64,000 bases of DNA from Micropterix aruncella (Eukaryota > Arthropoda > Insecta > Lepidoptera > Micropterigidae): assembly GCA_944548615.1 (NCBI GenBank), contig OX155974.1:1-64000 (forward strand), given 5' to 3'. Positions 49,996-60,834 of this stretch are shown here, in pieces. Every line of letters starts with the position of its first letter. The first letter of the stretch is position 1. The position numbers and the translations under genes are program-made. The notes under the pieces were generated by a model. That model searched no databases. It was not told where the DNA came from and saw nothing but the letters and a program-made list of their open reading frames with translations.

Positions 49996-51128
49996 TCTAT
50001 ATAATAAAAATGAGTCGGGTTTTATGTATGTTACCTAATAACTCACGAGCGGCTGGCCCGATTTGAATGATTCTTTTTTTGTTTTGTTCGTAATCATTTC
50101 GGTGTTGCTATAGGATATAAAAAAATTGGAAAATCTCTCGGAAAAGTGAGAAAAATGAGAAAAACCAAAAATTATTTTAGTACTGAGCTTGATCATAGAT
50201 GGCGTTGTTTGACAAGAATAAAAATACGAAAATTCGAAAATCAAGATGGCGGCACGGTGCAAAAACTGACAGTTGACAGTAAGTTGAATTTTACGAACTT
50301 TTCATAGCGTTTTCGTGATTCTGAAGGTAACTCAACTGAATTAACTGAATTTGTGTAATTCGCGAATGTTTTTTCAGGTTTTACAATCATTTTTCACAGT
50401 TATACTCTTGCACAGACGATCCAATCTCAGCAAGGTGACCGCTCGAGCAGGACGACAAAGAGAGGTTCGACCAACTGAAAGCGATGAGCATCGCCAAGAA
50501 TTGAATGAAGCGGCACGGATCCGTAATGTTGCAGTGCGAAGATGATTGAATATGAGACAAAACACATACAGAGAGGCATTCTATTATAATCTGGCGATTA
50601 TGAATGCATGGAAATTGGAAAAATGGACCATTTGTGCCATATTGCAATGCCTTTAAGTACCGCCACGAACCACTCGGTTTGTGTTGCGCAGGAGGTAAAA
50701 TGAGATTCACGCCATTAGTTCCACCACCAGAGAAATTAGGATCGTTGGTGTCTGGAAATGCACCAGATTCCAGGCATTTTCTGCCGTACATACAATATTA
50801 CAATAACTGTTTCCAAATGACTTCATTTGGTGCAACACATATTATTCGCGACAATTTTATGCCCAAATCTGAAAAAAAAGAAGAAATCAATGGAGAGTCA
50901 AACAAAATCGTACTGTTTACACACTTTTCTCTTCCATTTCGAACACAACGAGCACAACGAATCCACAAGTGCCAATTGATGAAACTGCTCTTTTGGAAGA
51001 TAAAAAATAAACAATCTTTAAATTTGTAATAATGTCAAACAACTGTCAATGAAAATTACCTAAGTTAACGTCATCTGCTGCCAAACGAACAAATTCGTGG
51101 CGAGACAAAGTTCGTCGGGTTCCGCTAG
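49996..51128 (+). mobile_element. Helitron, non-autonomous, 1.13 kb
   Basis: It starts TCTATATAATAAAAATGAG and ends GTTCGTCGGGTTCCGCTAG, between A and T as Helitrons require; a hairpin-forming GAACAAATTCGTGGCGAGAC region precedes the CTAG end. No target duplication, as expected. It carries a piece of Helitron replicase N-terminus. Confidence 0.85.
50604..51029 (+). pseudogene. Helitron Rep/helicase N-terminal fragment
   Basis: The frame reads CNAFKYRHEPLGLCCAGGKM, LVPPPEKLGSLVSGN and NNCFQMTSFGATHII. These are the conserved cysteine-bearing and NCFQMTSFGA motifs preceding the rolling-circle nuclease of insect Helitrons. The upstream part (to about 50580) is in another frame. The Rep and helicase catalytic domains are missing. 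Confidence 0.8.
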
Positions 51129-51220
51129 TCATAGCATAAAGATTCAATTCAATTCAATTCAATTTATTTTCCAAAATCTTTACAGATTGTTGAAACTTAT
51201 TCTATATATAAAAAGAGTCT

Positions 51221-52558
51221 TTAACCCTAGAAAGATAATCTACGTCAAAATGACTCCCGCGCCGACGAAATTTTGTTGTAACTTTTTAAATTGTGTGAAT
51301 CCGGTGACGTGCATTCCGGACATCTCAGTCCGCGCCGGGAACTAGCGAAGGGCGCACGTGTCAAACTGGTAAGTTCCCGCCATTTCAATATTTTACCGCC
51401 ATAGGAGTCAAAATGACGTATAATTATCTTTTACGTGACTTTTACGATTTTTGATATAGCGTATAAGTTAGTTTTTTTTGTTGGATCGGTTTGTTTTTGC
51501 TGTTTTTGACATTTGTTTTTGTTTTATAGAGAGCTTGAACGTACATTCAGTAAAATGGCGAGAAGAAATTTAAACGAGGAAGGCATTCTGGCTGCACTTT
51601 TAGATAATGAGGAGGAGGCCATATCCGCTGATACAGACAGTGAAGTCGAAGATCACGTAAGTGAGGATGAAGTCCAGAGCGATTATGAGGAGAGATGTGA
51701 AGATGCTTCTGTCAATGAAACAACCGGCAAACCAGAAATGATTATGTTTTACAATCAAACCAAAGGCGGGGTGGACACGCTAGACCAAATGTGTTGCATA
51801 ATGTCCTGTAGTAGAAACATTGCCGTTTTCTATGGGATGATAAATATTGCCTGCATAAATGCTTATATTATATACTCCCACAACGTTGCCAGTAAAGGCT
51901 CTGAATCGCAATAAATTTATGAAAAACCTAAGTAATGCTCTTACATCGCCCTTTATGACGAAGCGATTGGATATACCAACTTTGAAAAGGTATTTACGGG
52001 ACAGTATCGCGTCTATCGTGCCAAAAAACCCTCAAGATCAAGAAGAAGAGCGTCCCGAGGTACCAGCAGCCAAGAATCGAGCCTATTGTAAATATTGTAC
52101 TTCCAAAATAAAGAGGAAGGCGAATGCCTTGTGCATAAAATGCAAAGCAATAATTTGCCGAGAGCATGATGTTGACATGTGCCAAAAATATTTTTAGTGA
52201 TGTTTCAATAGTTATTATCTAGTTTAAGGACAATAATATGTGATGTTACTTGAATTATAAGATAAAAAGGCTGATTAATGTAAAGGTAAAAAAAACTATA
52301 CTGAAGAAAATAATGTTCCTATTTTTTGTTAATTTTTCAGAAGTTTGAGTTTTGTTGTAATTTTCTTAATAAAAAGTAAACGTAATTTCGTAAATATCGG
52401 ATGTTTTATTTAAAAATACATGATACAACACATATCTTTTTAATTTATTAAAATGTATAAAAAACTATTGATTTTACAGCTAATTAAACCTATGGAGTCA
52501 ATTTGACGTATGATTATCTTTAACGTACAACTAAATATGATTATCTTTCTAGGGTTAA
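51221..52558 (+). mobile_element. Internally deleted element of the canonical piggyBac lineage
   Basis: TTAA at both ends (51221-51224, 52555-52558) with perfect 16-base inverted termini CCCTAGAAAGATAATC. Subterminal copies (ATTATCTTTTACGTG at 51422; TGATTATCTTTAACGTACA at 52510) echo the internal repeats of the original moth piggyBac. 1338 bases against about 2.4-2.5 kb for full elements (family knowledge). Confidence 0.9.
51555..52197 (+). pseudogene. piggyBac transposase, catalytic core deleted
   Basis: Met 51555 opens the acidic N-terminus (LNEEGILAALLDNEEE, DHVSEDEVQSDYEE). At about residue 50 it jumps to the late region EDASVNETTGKPEMIMFYNQ and TKGGVDTLDQMC. After a frameshift near 51905, NKFMKNLSNALTSPF leads to a Cys-rich C-terminus (CKYCTSKIKRKANALCIKC ... 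CREHDVDMCQ) ending at 52197. Two of the three catalytic Asp and their surroundings are gone; the DNA-binding cysteine domain looks complete. Confidence 0.88.
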
Positions 52559-52948
52559 ATTACACGAATAAAAAATCAATCAAAATTTAAAATTACGAAA
52601 ATTTAAAAATATATAATAATATTATATTTCATTCGGTTTTATGGATTTCAGCTTCCTACTTCACGCCAGGCTGCATTGCAAGTGTTTATTTCTATACTAA
52701 TTACGATAAAGTTCTATATTAATTAAACGGTTTAACGTTGGTTGATTCACCAGCCGTTGGTCGCTAATAGCCTTTTCGTAAGTGGCTAATGCTGTTAAGC
52801 GCTTTGGAAATATTGTAATTTCGTCATGTAATTTTGTCGACATTTCGTATTTAGGTTCTTTTATCGCATTCGTTCGTTAGTGTCAACCACGAGTCAATCG
52901 ACGACGCGCGGTTATTTTGTTCTGTACCTACTTGGAGGTTAAAATAAA
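52559..52948. other. Upstream flank of the DD82E transposase
   Basis: AT-rich; no gene recognised. May contain the element's left terminus or promoter, but no inverted end could be paired by eye. Confidence 0.4.
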
Positions 52949-54406
52949 ATGTCTTTTGAAAGAATTGGTTCCGGCAAAACATTAACAGGCCAATCTCGTG
53001 AAGTAGTGTACAATGTTTTTAACTATTTCATGCATCATAATAAAAACTGTGATGGTGAAGGCCGTTTAATGAAATATTTGTACGGTTTGACATCAGAGGC
53101 GACTGGTGTTTCTCAGAGAAGTGTTCAACGAGTTGTTTGTGAAGTGCGCAATCAAGTTACAGCGGCTGTTAAAGCGTCAACATCACAACCATCTACCTCA
53201 AGGGAAGAAGAGCTACCAGTATGCAAAACATTGCCGACTGTACAAGTTACTTTCAGAACACCGGGTAAGAAGCGACCAAGGTTAGCAAAAAAATCTACAG
53301 TAGATAGTTTTGACCATCAAGTCATAAGGCGAACTATCTACGACTTCCATCTGGTTCATCGTGCATTTCCGACATTAAAAAAGGTATTCGAAGTGTTGAA
53401 AGACAGCATCAACTTTGAGGGTGGCATTACTACACTAAGGAACATCGTTAAGAGGCTAGGTTTCAGATGGAGAAAGACACAAAATAATAAAAAACTGCTC
53501 ATTGAAAAAAGTCACATCAGACTCAAAAGAACATTATATCTTTCCAAACTACCTACAAGAGTATAGATCACAACGCCGACCTATAATATATACAGATGAA
53601 TCTTACATTCACAGCTCACATACGTTGCCACGATCATGGTCCGACGAAACGAGCGAAGGTTGTAAAAAACCTATTTCCAAGGGCGATATGCTAGTGATCG
53701 TACATGCCTGCTCGGAACAAGGATTCATTCCAGAAGCTTTGCTTATCTATCCAGCAAAAAAGCAAACGGGAGATTATCACAGTAATATGAATGCTTGTAA
53801 TTATCAGAAATGGATCAAAGAAAACTCCCAAATTTACCGCCAAAGTCAGTTTTAGTAGTCGATAACGCATCTTATCACAACGTCGTATCGGATCCAGTGC
53901 CCACATCTAATTCAAGAAAAGCTGACATGTTAGCTTGGTTGCACAAGTATAATATATCATATCCAGAAAGAAACACAAAACCAATACTATACGATATTAT
54001 TAAAAAAAATAAGCCAAACCATGTACAATTTGTACTTGATAAAATCCTCGAATATCACGGACACAGTGTACTGCACCTACCGCCCTACCATCCAGAAGTA
54101 AACCCAATAGAGTTACTGTGGGGTATTATTAAAGGTAAGGTTGCATCACAAAATGTTAAGTTTAACTTGTTAAATGTGGAGGAATTATTTAGAAAAGAAG
54201 CAGAGTCTATTACCCTTGACATGTTTAGTGACGTTTGGAGAAAGACGAGAGAACACGAGGAAAAATATGTTAAACTAGAACCAAAAATGGATAATTTCAC
54301 TGACACACTTATAATAACACTAGGAAATTCCGACTGCGACACATCAAGTTCTTCGAGCGATGGAAGTTTGAGTGGGGTAGAAGATTTAACTTACGATTCT
54401 GGTTAG
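52949..54406 (+). pseudogene. DDE_3 (IS630/Tc1/mariner-like) transposase, DD82E spacing
   Basis: Three overlapping frames make one protein of roughly 480 residues with two frameshifts (near 53555 and 53820). The N-terminal DNA-binding part carries TSEATGVSQRSVQRVVCEV. The first catalytic Asp is in IIYTDESYIHS (about 53590), the second in LVVDNASYHN (53861), and the Glu in HPEVNPIELLW (54110). Exactly 82 residues separate the second Asp and the Glu, unlike the 34 of mariner. The tail is Ser/Asp-rich. The two breaks argue against a functional or domesticated gene. Confidence 0.8.
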
Positions 54407-54408
54407 AA

Positions 54409-54645
54409 GCATTATTAATTATAATACATCAGGTTATTAATTATAATACAACAACATTAGAGTGAATTTTAAATAAATGAATTTTATTACATTCATTAGA
54501 TATGTTAGTATTCTGGTATTCTGTGGTATTGTGGTATTCGTGGTATTCTGTATATTCGTGGTATTCTCTTTATCCTTTTTATCTCAGGTACATTTTTATT
54601 GAAAGTTTTGTGCTATTTTTATCATAGTATTTTTACAATACTATG
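54409..54645. other. AT-rich 3' flank with repeated GGTATTC words and a hairpin
   Basis: TGGTATTCTGTGG-type words repeat at 54512-54570. A perfect 12-base hairpin TATCATAGTATT/AATACTATGATA follows at 54620-54648. Confidence 0.7.
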
Positions 54646-54649
54646 ATAT

Positions 54650-54780
54650 GGGGCATTGTCCATAACAACAATTGAGGCTTCAGTTAGATTGGGTAGGAGT
54701 CTCTCTGTAACCCATTTTTTAAATTATGAGCATTCATTTCAGAATGGTAATCTTCTTTTTGATTGTTGCCGCTGTTAAAA
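54650..54780 (-). pseudogene. Second, related DDE_3 transposase fragment
   Basis: The minus-strand frames read SGNNQKEDYHSEMNAHN, then after a one-base shift FKKWVTERLLPNLTEASIVV and MDNAP. This aligns with the DD82E protein around its second catalytic Asp (DYHSNMNACNYQKW ... VVDNASYH). About 40 residues, opposite orientation. Confidence 0.7.
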
Positions 54781-55429
54781 GAGCATTTGGAAAAAAACCT
54801 ACTTCACTACCGGCATGTACTTATAATACATCTTTTGCCTATTGAAATATCACGTTTTACTCCTTTCATGTTTATAGTTGTACATAAAGGATTTATTTTA
54901 AAATTACTTGTTTTCTGCCTATCTCTTTTCTTTCTGTTTCATGTAATCCAAGGAAACTTCGAAGACGTGAAGAAAAGGACCGAGGACATGAAATATTTTT
55001 GAATTACATAGAATCCTAATAATACTTGACAATAATAGTACCAAAAAAGTGGTCACTGGTTTTCTTTGGCGGTTCTTTCCAGTGGAATCTTACTTGTAGA
55101 ACTGGCCGAAAAAATAACAGAAAAAAGTACTATTATTGTGCATTCACGTTCAGTATGTGTACATTAGATATGGATTTACATTAAATAAATATATTTGAAA
55201 CGTGTTAAAGTTTGTTTAATGGGGCAACGCACTTAGTTGGGCGATTCGTAATTAGGTCAATCGGTCATTAAGGATCATTAAATAACTAGACTTATTAAAA
55301 AGTTATTACGGTAATTATATAAGGTTATATTTGTATAATATCCACCTATATATAGGTAGATATTTTTTAATTATTGCATTTATTTTGAAACACACTGTAT
55401 AGTGACATTGCATTAGTGTGAGTACTGTA
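54781..55429. other. Unassigned stretch
   Basis: No gene recognised. 55385-55455 (CATTGCATTAGTGTGAGTAC, then GCGGGACCTGTA) is the reverse complement of 49535-49590. Confidence 0.45.
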
Positions 55430-55690
55430 AACGTGCCAGCTCTTATTGCGGGACCTGTAGGTACAGTGTGCCCAACCTCGAGAGCATGTATACCCTGAAC
55501 ACCAATAAGCAACTGCGTGGACATTTGTTGAAGCTAAATAAGACAATTGCAGCATCGAATCCCAGGAAATATTTTTTGACAAATCGTGTAGTTGATGCTT
55601 GGAAGTGGAAGTGATCAGTGAGCATTGCCAGAGGAAGTGATCAGTGCTATCTCTGTCAATAGCTTTAAAAACAAACTGGACATTTTTTTA
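55430..55690 (+). pseudogene. CR1-like LINE C-terminal fragment
   Basis: It reads TNKQLRGHLLKLNKTIAASN, PRKYFLTNRVVDAWKW and, after a break, SIALKTNWTFF, matching the C-terminus of CR1-type polymerases (R..F..NRVV..WN pattern). Confidence 0.65.
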
Positions 55691-55790
55691 TCCCCTCCTA
55701 TCGCGGGGTAAAAAATCCCCGTTTTGCGCGTGAAGTCGATGGCCTTGAGAAAAACGACCATAACTTTTAAACTACTGTTTTGCAGATACA
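55691..55790 (+). repeat. Family D 5' end fragment
   Basis: CCCCTCCTATCGCGGGGTAAAA then GGCCTTGAGAAAAACGACCA resembles the first 130 bases of 22990-24393. The TTAA is absent. Confidence 0.5.
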
Positions 55791-56191
55791 TATTACAGCG
55801 AAACAGGCTGCGATACAATTGCTAACAATACCAGCTATACTTTGCAATACTCGACAATATTGTTAGTATGTCCTGGCCACACATGTTCGGTGTGGCCGAA
55901 GCATTTTTGTGTTGCAGGCATGTTGGTGAACGATCGCTTAGCAATCGAAAATATTCCAATATTGCCCGGCCAGCTTTATTGTTGTTTCGTTTTGAGGCAT
56001 AAGTGCGTCTCTTTCTGATGCGAGGCGCGACGCACGGCAAACTTCAGATCTTCGATTTGTATTCATATCATCTGATGATCAAATTTCGATCAATGATCGA
56101 ATATAAAATATTATTACCTATTCTGATGTGTCGTCATATACAATTGCGGGAAATAAGTGATATTGTGTTTAAATGTTTATATACACCACTA
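55791..56191. other. Unassigned stretch
   Basis: No gene recognised. A small hairpin GGCCACAC/GTGTGGCC lies at about 55875-55897. Confidence 0.4.
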
Positions 56192-56598
56192 GCTGACCCG
56201 TGCCCACTTCGTTGGGCGGTAAGCATTTTTACTTGTGATGAAATTATGAGTGTGGTTCGGTTAGTACTGAGCGCTATGATTTATTTCCTGACTGCCAAAA
56301 GGAGGGTTATATTTTTACTGCATATGCATGTATGTATTTGCATGCCAATTTGGCTATATTACCGGGTTTCAAATGAGTGAATAAATGATTATGATTGAAT
56401 AAATTATGTTTATTTTAATTGTTCTAAACTTCTCTGTATACTATATTAGATGTAATGTTATTATTTGGTACCAAAATATATTGTCTTTCAGGAGTTCCAA
56501 CCCTAGATACGGTCGCGGTTCTCTACCTATGTCGTATAATCTCTTTAACCATTTATGCAGTATAAAGGAAATTGTATTCAGTAAAGGGGAAAGTCTTT
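56192..56598 (+). repeat. RTE-like tail repeat, copy 3 (first half)
   Basis: CTAGCTGACCCGTGCCCACT through GGAAATTGTATTCAGTAAAG closely matches 4673-5060. Its right end meets the zinc-finger inverted duplication. Confidence 0.65.
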
Positions 56599-57437
56599 TT
56601 TTTTGAAAGTTTAAATATTTAATTTTTTAATTTGAAAGTTTGAAGAAGTTGACTGTTAGATAAAGGTTTGAGAAAAAATTGAGCGCGCTGCGCCGTCTAT
56701 CGGTAGGTATTATATCGTAAATAAACAATATTAGTGACATTTTACTTACCGCTAGATAGCGTATCGTCATCATAGCTTTTTACACTATTAAAAAACACAA
56801 AACGTTAACTTTTAAAAAAATAAATCTTTTTTTTTACTTTTTTTCAAAAGTTTCTTATTTTGTTGTACTGATTCACCCACTCCAAAAAAGCCCTTTCAGT
56901 AAAAACAACTTGTATAAAAATTTATTTAATATTCCAATAAGTGGCAATACTAAGCACGAAACGTCAAAATAATCACATCTGTTTACGGTGTAGATCGTGT
57001 AGGTTTCTGCAGTTTTCCGCTTATTTTACCTCTATATATAATAAAAAGTATAAGTATTAATCATGGCAAAGCAGGAAAATGATGAAACTAACGCAGACAT
57101 TAAAGTGGAGATAGAATTAGAGTCCGATGTCGAAGACAGGATGCCAAGTTGCTCTGACAATAAATACAGTGAAACGTTGAAACCAGAAAGCGATATTTGC
57201 TACAAAGAAGAGCAACCAAACTCTCCTTATATGGAAGCAAATATTCTGGAATTTGAAGAAGAGGCAGTGGCTTTCATAAAACCCGAACGAAGCGTGATGA
57301 AGGAGATCAAAGTATTATTACCGAAATTTGATAAATTCACCTGCGTTATCTGCGATCGCCATCTAGACAGGAGCGTGCCAATGGGAGCATGCAAGCATTC
57401 CAATGAAATTGTGTTATTTTGCAAAGATTGTGTTAAG
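56599..57437 (+). repeat. Left arm of a large inverted duplication
   Basis: Upstream flank, 5' leader and first ~125 codons of the zinc-finger gene; pairs with 62022-62832. Shared marks include GAGCGCGCTGCGCCGTCT, TTGTACTGATTCACCCACT and TGTTTACGGTGTAG. Confidence 0.85.
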
Positions 57438-58346
57438 CCAAATGGGAAGAAATATATGTGTGTCAAATGTAGCTATGAATCAAGTAGAAGATTTCATCTA
57501 ATTGAGCATGTTGATATAGTGCATAGGAAATTTAAGAAATATACGTGTGAAGAGTGTGACAGCGCATTTTCATGTAGAGGAAGTTTAAAAACACACGTCC
57601 AATCGATCCATCGCAAACTAAAGCATGCGTGTCAGCAGTGTAAGAAAGTCTTTTCTAATCGTAGCAGCTTATATGAGCATGTAAAGTTCACTCACCGGCA
57701 GTTGAATGTATTCACGTGTGATTTATGCAACAAAGAATTTCCAAATCAAACAAGCTTTAAACGGCACATCGATGGCGTTCATAGAAAAATGAAGGAATTT
57801 GAATGTAAGGAATGCAAACGCGCTTTCTCTGAGAGTGGTAGTTTAATTAAACATGTCAATTCTGTCCACCGGAAATTGAAGCCTTTTGCGTGTGACAAAT
57901 GCAATCGCAGTTTTGCAACGCGTGCACATTTAAAGGACCATATAAACTCAATCCATCTCAGAATTAGGTATGTTTGTGCGGAATGTAACGGAGCTTTCAC
58001 ACACAAGTCGACCTTAATCGGACATATAAATGTAATACACCGCAAATTGATGCCTTTCGCGTGTGACAAATGCAATCGCAGTTTTGCATTGCGAGGAGGG
58101 TTAAAGGTCCATATAAACTCAGTCCATCTCAGAATTAAGTATAGTTGTGCGGAATGTAACGGAGCTTTCACACAAAAGTCTTACTTAATCGGACATATAA
58201 ATGTAGTACACCGAAAAATTAAGCCATTTGTTTGTACAATATGCAATCATGCATTTGGCCGGAAAAAGGATCATAAAAAGCACATGGCTGCTGCCAAATG
58301 CCAATTGAAAGATATTAAACAATCGATAAGCAACGGTCGGCGGTAG
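57063..58346 (+). CDS. C2H2 zinc-finger protein, ten fingers (427 aa)
   Basis: A probable nuclear DNA-binding protein; target unknown. Residues 1-90 form an acidic leader (DIKVEIELESDVEDRMPSCS). About 93-130 hold a separate Cys/His module (FTCVICDRHLD ... GACKHSNEIVLFCKDCV). From about 135, nine C2H2 fingers with H-X4-H spacing (for example CEECDSAFSCRGSLKTHV) are joined by RK-rich linkers. A tenth, CTICNHAFGRKKDHKKHM, ends in Cys (C2HC). Fingers 6-7 and 8-9 are a recent two-finger duplication. One exon, clean start (AATCATGG) and stop. It might be a host gene or a cargo-like single-exon retrocopy. Confidence 0.85.
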   Translation: MAKQENDETNADIKVEIELESDVEDRMPSCSDNKYSETLKPESDICYKEEQPNSPYMEANILEFEEEAVAFIKPERSVMKEIKVLLPKFDKFTCVICDRHLDRSVPMGACKHSNEIVLFCKDCVKPNGKKYMCVKCSYESSRRFHLIEHVDIVHRKFKKYTCEECDSAFSCRGSLKTHVQSIHRKLKHACQQCKKVFSNRSSLYEHVKFTHRQLNVFTCDLCNKEFPNQTSFKRHIDGVHRKMKEFECKECKRAFSESGSLIKHVNSVHRKLKPFACDKCNRSFATRAHLKDHINSIHLRIRYVCAECNGAFTHKSTLIGHINVIHRKLMPFACDKCNRSFALRGGLKVHINSVHLRIKYSCAECNGAFTQKSYLIGHINVVHRKIKPFVCTICNHAFGRKKDHKKHMAAAKCQLKDIKQSISNGRR

Positions 58347-58438
58347 ACCTTTGATGAGTAGGTACTCTTCGTCTTCTAAGCAAGCAGAATATAATGCATC
58401 GGTGGAGCACGAACACTTTTTTAGATGAAATCGAACAA

Positions 58439-59164
58439 TTCGATCTCCAGTAGGTAATATATTCTATTGTATGTATGCATTTTATTTTTTAGTTACTTTT
58501 TGTGAATTTTTATTTATTATCTATTAACAGCCAAATACGGAACTGTCAAATGCATTTATTGATAATTCTAATGGTTTTAAATTTACATATATTTAAGCGT
58601 GTATGTTTATTATGAATTATAAGTCAGAAACCTAGTTTTTATCGAACAGTGGTTACTTGATTAACTTATTTTATTTTCGGATATAAATCATTTATTGTAT
58701 CTTAGTTAAAATAATATAATGTGCAGGAGAGGGATTTTTGTTACAACGCGGAGAAAATGTAAATATAATGTTTTTAAAAACAATGCGATCTCCAGTAGGT
58801 AGTATATTCTATTGTATGTATGCATTTTATTTTTTAGTTAATTTTTGTAAACTTTTATTTATCTACGAACAGCCAATACGGAACAATCAAATGCATTTAC
58901 TGATATGATTCTAATTGCTTAAAAACCTAGATTTAATTGTGTCTTTATTATATTATTTATACGGAATAGTCAAATGCATTTATTGATAATTTTAATGCCT
59001 TTAAATGTATCTAGATTTAAGTGTGTGTGTTTATTATGAATTATAGGTTATACACCTAGTTTTTATCGAACAGTAGTTACTTGTTTAATTAACCTATTTT
59101 ATTATCGGATATAAATCATTTATTCTATCTTAGTTGAAATAATATAATGAGCAGGAGAAGGGAG
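58439..59164 (+). repeat. Tandem duplication downstream of the zinc-finger gene
   Basis: 58439-58733 and 58787-59164 share CGATCTCCAGTAGGTA, ATATTCTATTGTATGTATGC and TTTTTATCGAACAGT. The second unit has an extra internal copy of CAAATGCATTTA.TGAT. Both lie in the probable 3' untranslated or flanking region. Confidence 0.8.
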
Positions 59165-59486
59165 AATTGCTGGTAACGCTTTTTAGAAAATCAAGGTCAT
59201 CTTATACCACTCTATATTTTTATAAATAAATCAGTGATTTTACGTGTTTTTAAACTGGAAAAGGCTACATAGCCATAGTTCAAAATACGGACGATATTCT
59301 GCAAAAGGAATTACGGAAATCGGGGCGAAAACGGGTGAGGAATAGACCTTTTTACATTATTGAATTCGATAAGATTTAATTGGTCGGTACTCCCCGCTAC
59401 CTATCATCCATCCGTTCACAAATAACGGCGCTGCCAACTGGCTTATACGAAAATACTCGAAATCTTCATCATCATCATCAAGCAAA

Positions 59487-60795
59487 ATGTCTTTTACAAA
59501 CGATGATATAATGGAAGCCATACAAAAAATCGGTACGAAACTGGATAATATGAATATTAAAATTATAAATAATAACAGTAAAATAGTGAAGCTAGACCAA
59601 TCTAATTATATACGGCATACCAGAAACTGAAAAGCGTGAAACATACGAATGTTTGTTATCTACAATTTGCCACTTGATTCATAAGCAGATAAATATCCCG
59701 ATTTAATGCAGACCATATTGCGTACCTATATTACGAGACTGGGTAGTAAAAATATAAAGAGGCCTATTATGGTAGAATTTGTTCATTTCGGCATGAAACT
59801 AAATTCTAAAGAACTCTTAAGAACGCCAAAAGACTAAAAGGATCGGAAATCTACATATCAGAAGATTATACTAATAACCAACGCGAAGAAAGAAGAGCAT
59901 TGTATGTTCATTTAAAAATGGCTCGAAACGCAGTTCAATTAGCGCGTCTTGTCGGAACAAAACTGTACATAGACAATAGGCTATGGACGCATGAGATGCT
60001 AGCTGCGGCTTCAAAAAGTAGATCTGAAGGACCACAAACAGCAATATCCGAGATGCCGGGAAAATCTAGGGAGGACACATCATCAAATGAGGAAGAGACC
60101 TCGACGCCGGTTACATCCAGGAAATCACAGAATGAGCCGCAACTACGGAAGCACTTCCTGAGAAAGCCGCGACTACCATTACTTCGCCAAATGTATCCAC
60201 CGGTAAACATACAAAAAAAAGTTGCTACTCGAAGCTGGGTCCGCAAAAACCCACATTTAATTCAAAAAGATACAATCACAGACGAGAAGGAAAGGGAAAG
60301 AGGACGCCAAAAAATAGAAGAAGGAGCAAAAGGCGATAAACCATCAACTTCCGCAATAAGTACATCAATGGGTGCTGCAGAAGCTAATGACTCCGGGCCA
60401 CATTCAATCTTTTACGACACATCTCTACTAAAAAACTGAGGACGACAAAGCAAGAAATCACGATTTTTCACGGAAATATTCGAAGTATATACAACAAAAT
60501 ATCTGATATCGAACTTTTTCTAACACAAATGGAGAAAACCCCAGACATCCTCTATTTTAGTGAAACATGGTTAAATTCGAATAATTATCACATGGCCCAT
60601 ATAAATAATTACTATATGGCTGCTTGCCAATACCGAACCACTAGAGAACATGGAGGAACAGCGATTTACATCGGAAATAAGTATACAGTAAATATTTTAG
60701 ACATCACTAGATTTAACGATGAACATAATTTTGAGGGTGCAGCGATAAGTGTAAAGGAATTGAACCTTACGATAGCGTGCGTACCTATACCACGG
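59487..60795 (+). pseudogene. LINE 5' half: ORF1 remnant and AP endonuclease start
   Basis: ORF1 begins MSFTNDDIMEAIQKIGTKLD (coiled-coil like), then in shifting frames YGIPETEKRETYECLL and GSEIYISEDYTNNQREERRA. The last part is open at 59900-60439. Next comes the endonuclease: IFHGNIRSIYNKISDIELFL, DILYFSETWLNSNN and REHGGTAIYIGNKYT. These are the N-terminal motifs (including the catalytic Glu of SETW) of APE-type LINE nucleases. It stops short at about 60795. Confidence 0.75.
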
Positions 60796-60834
60796 CACGG
60801 ACTTTTAAAATTTTATTTTCACAATTGACTACTT

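Noticed and set aside
57779..58171. Minus-strand ORF of 130 aa
   Set aside because: Antisense shadow of the C2H2 finger repeats; its periodicity mirrors the fingers.
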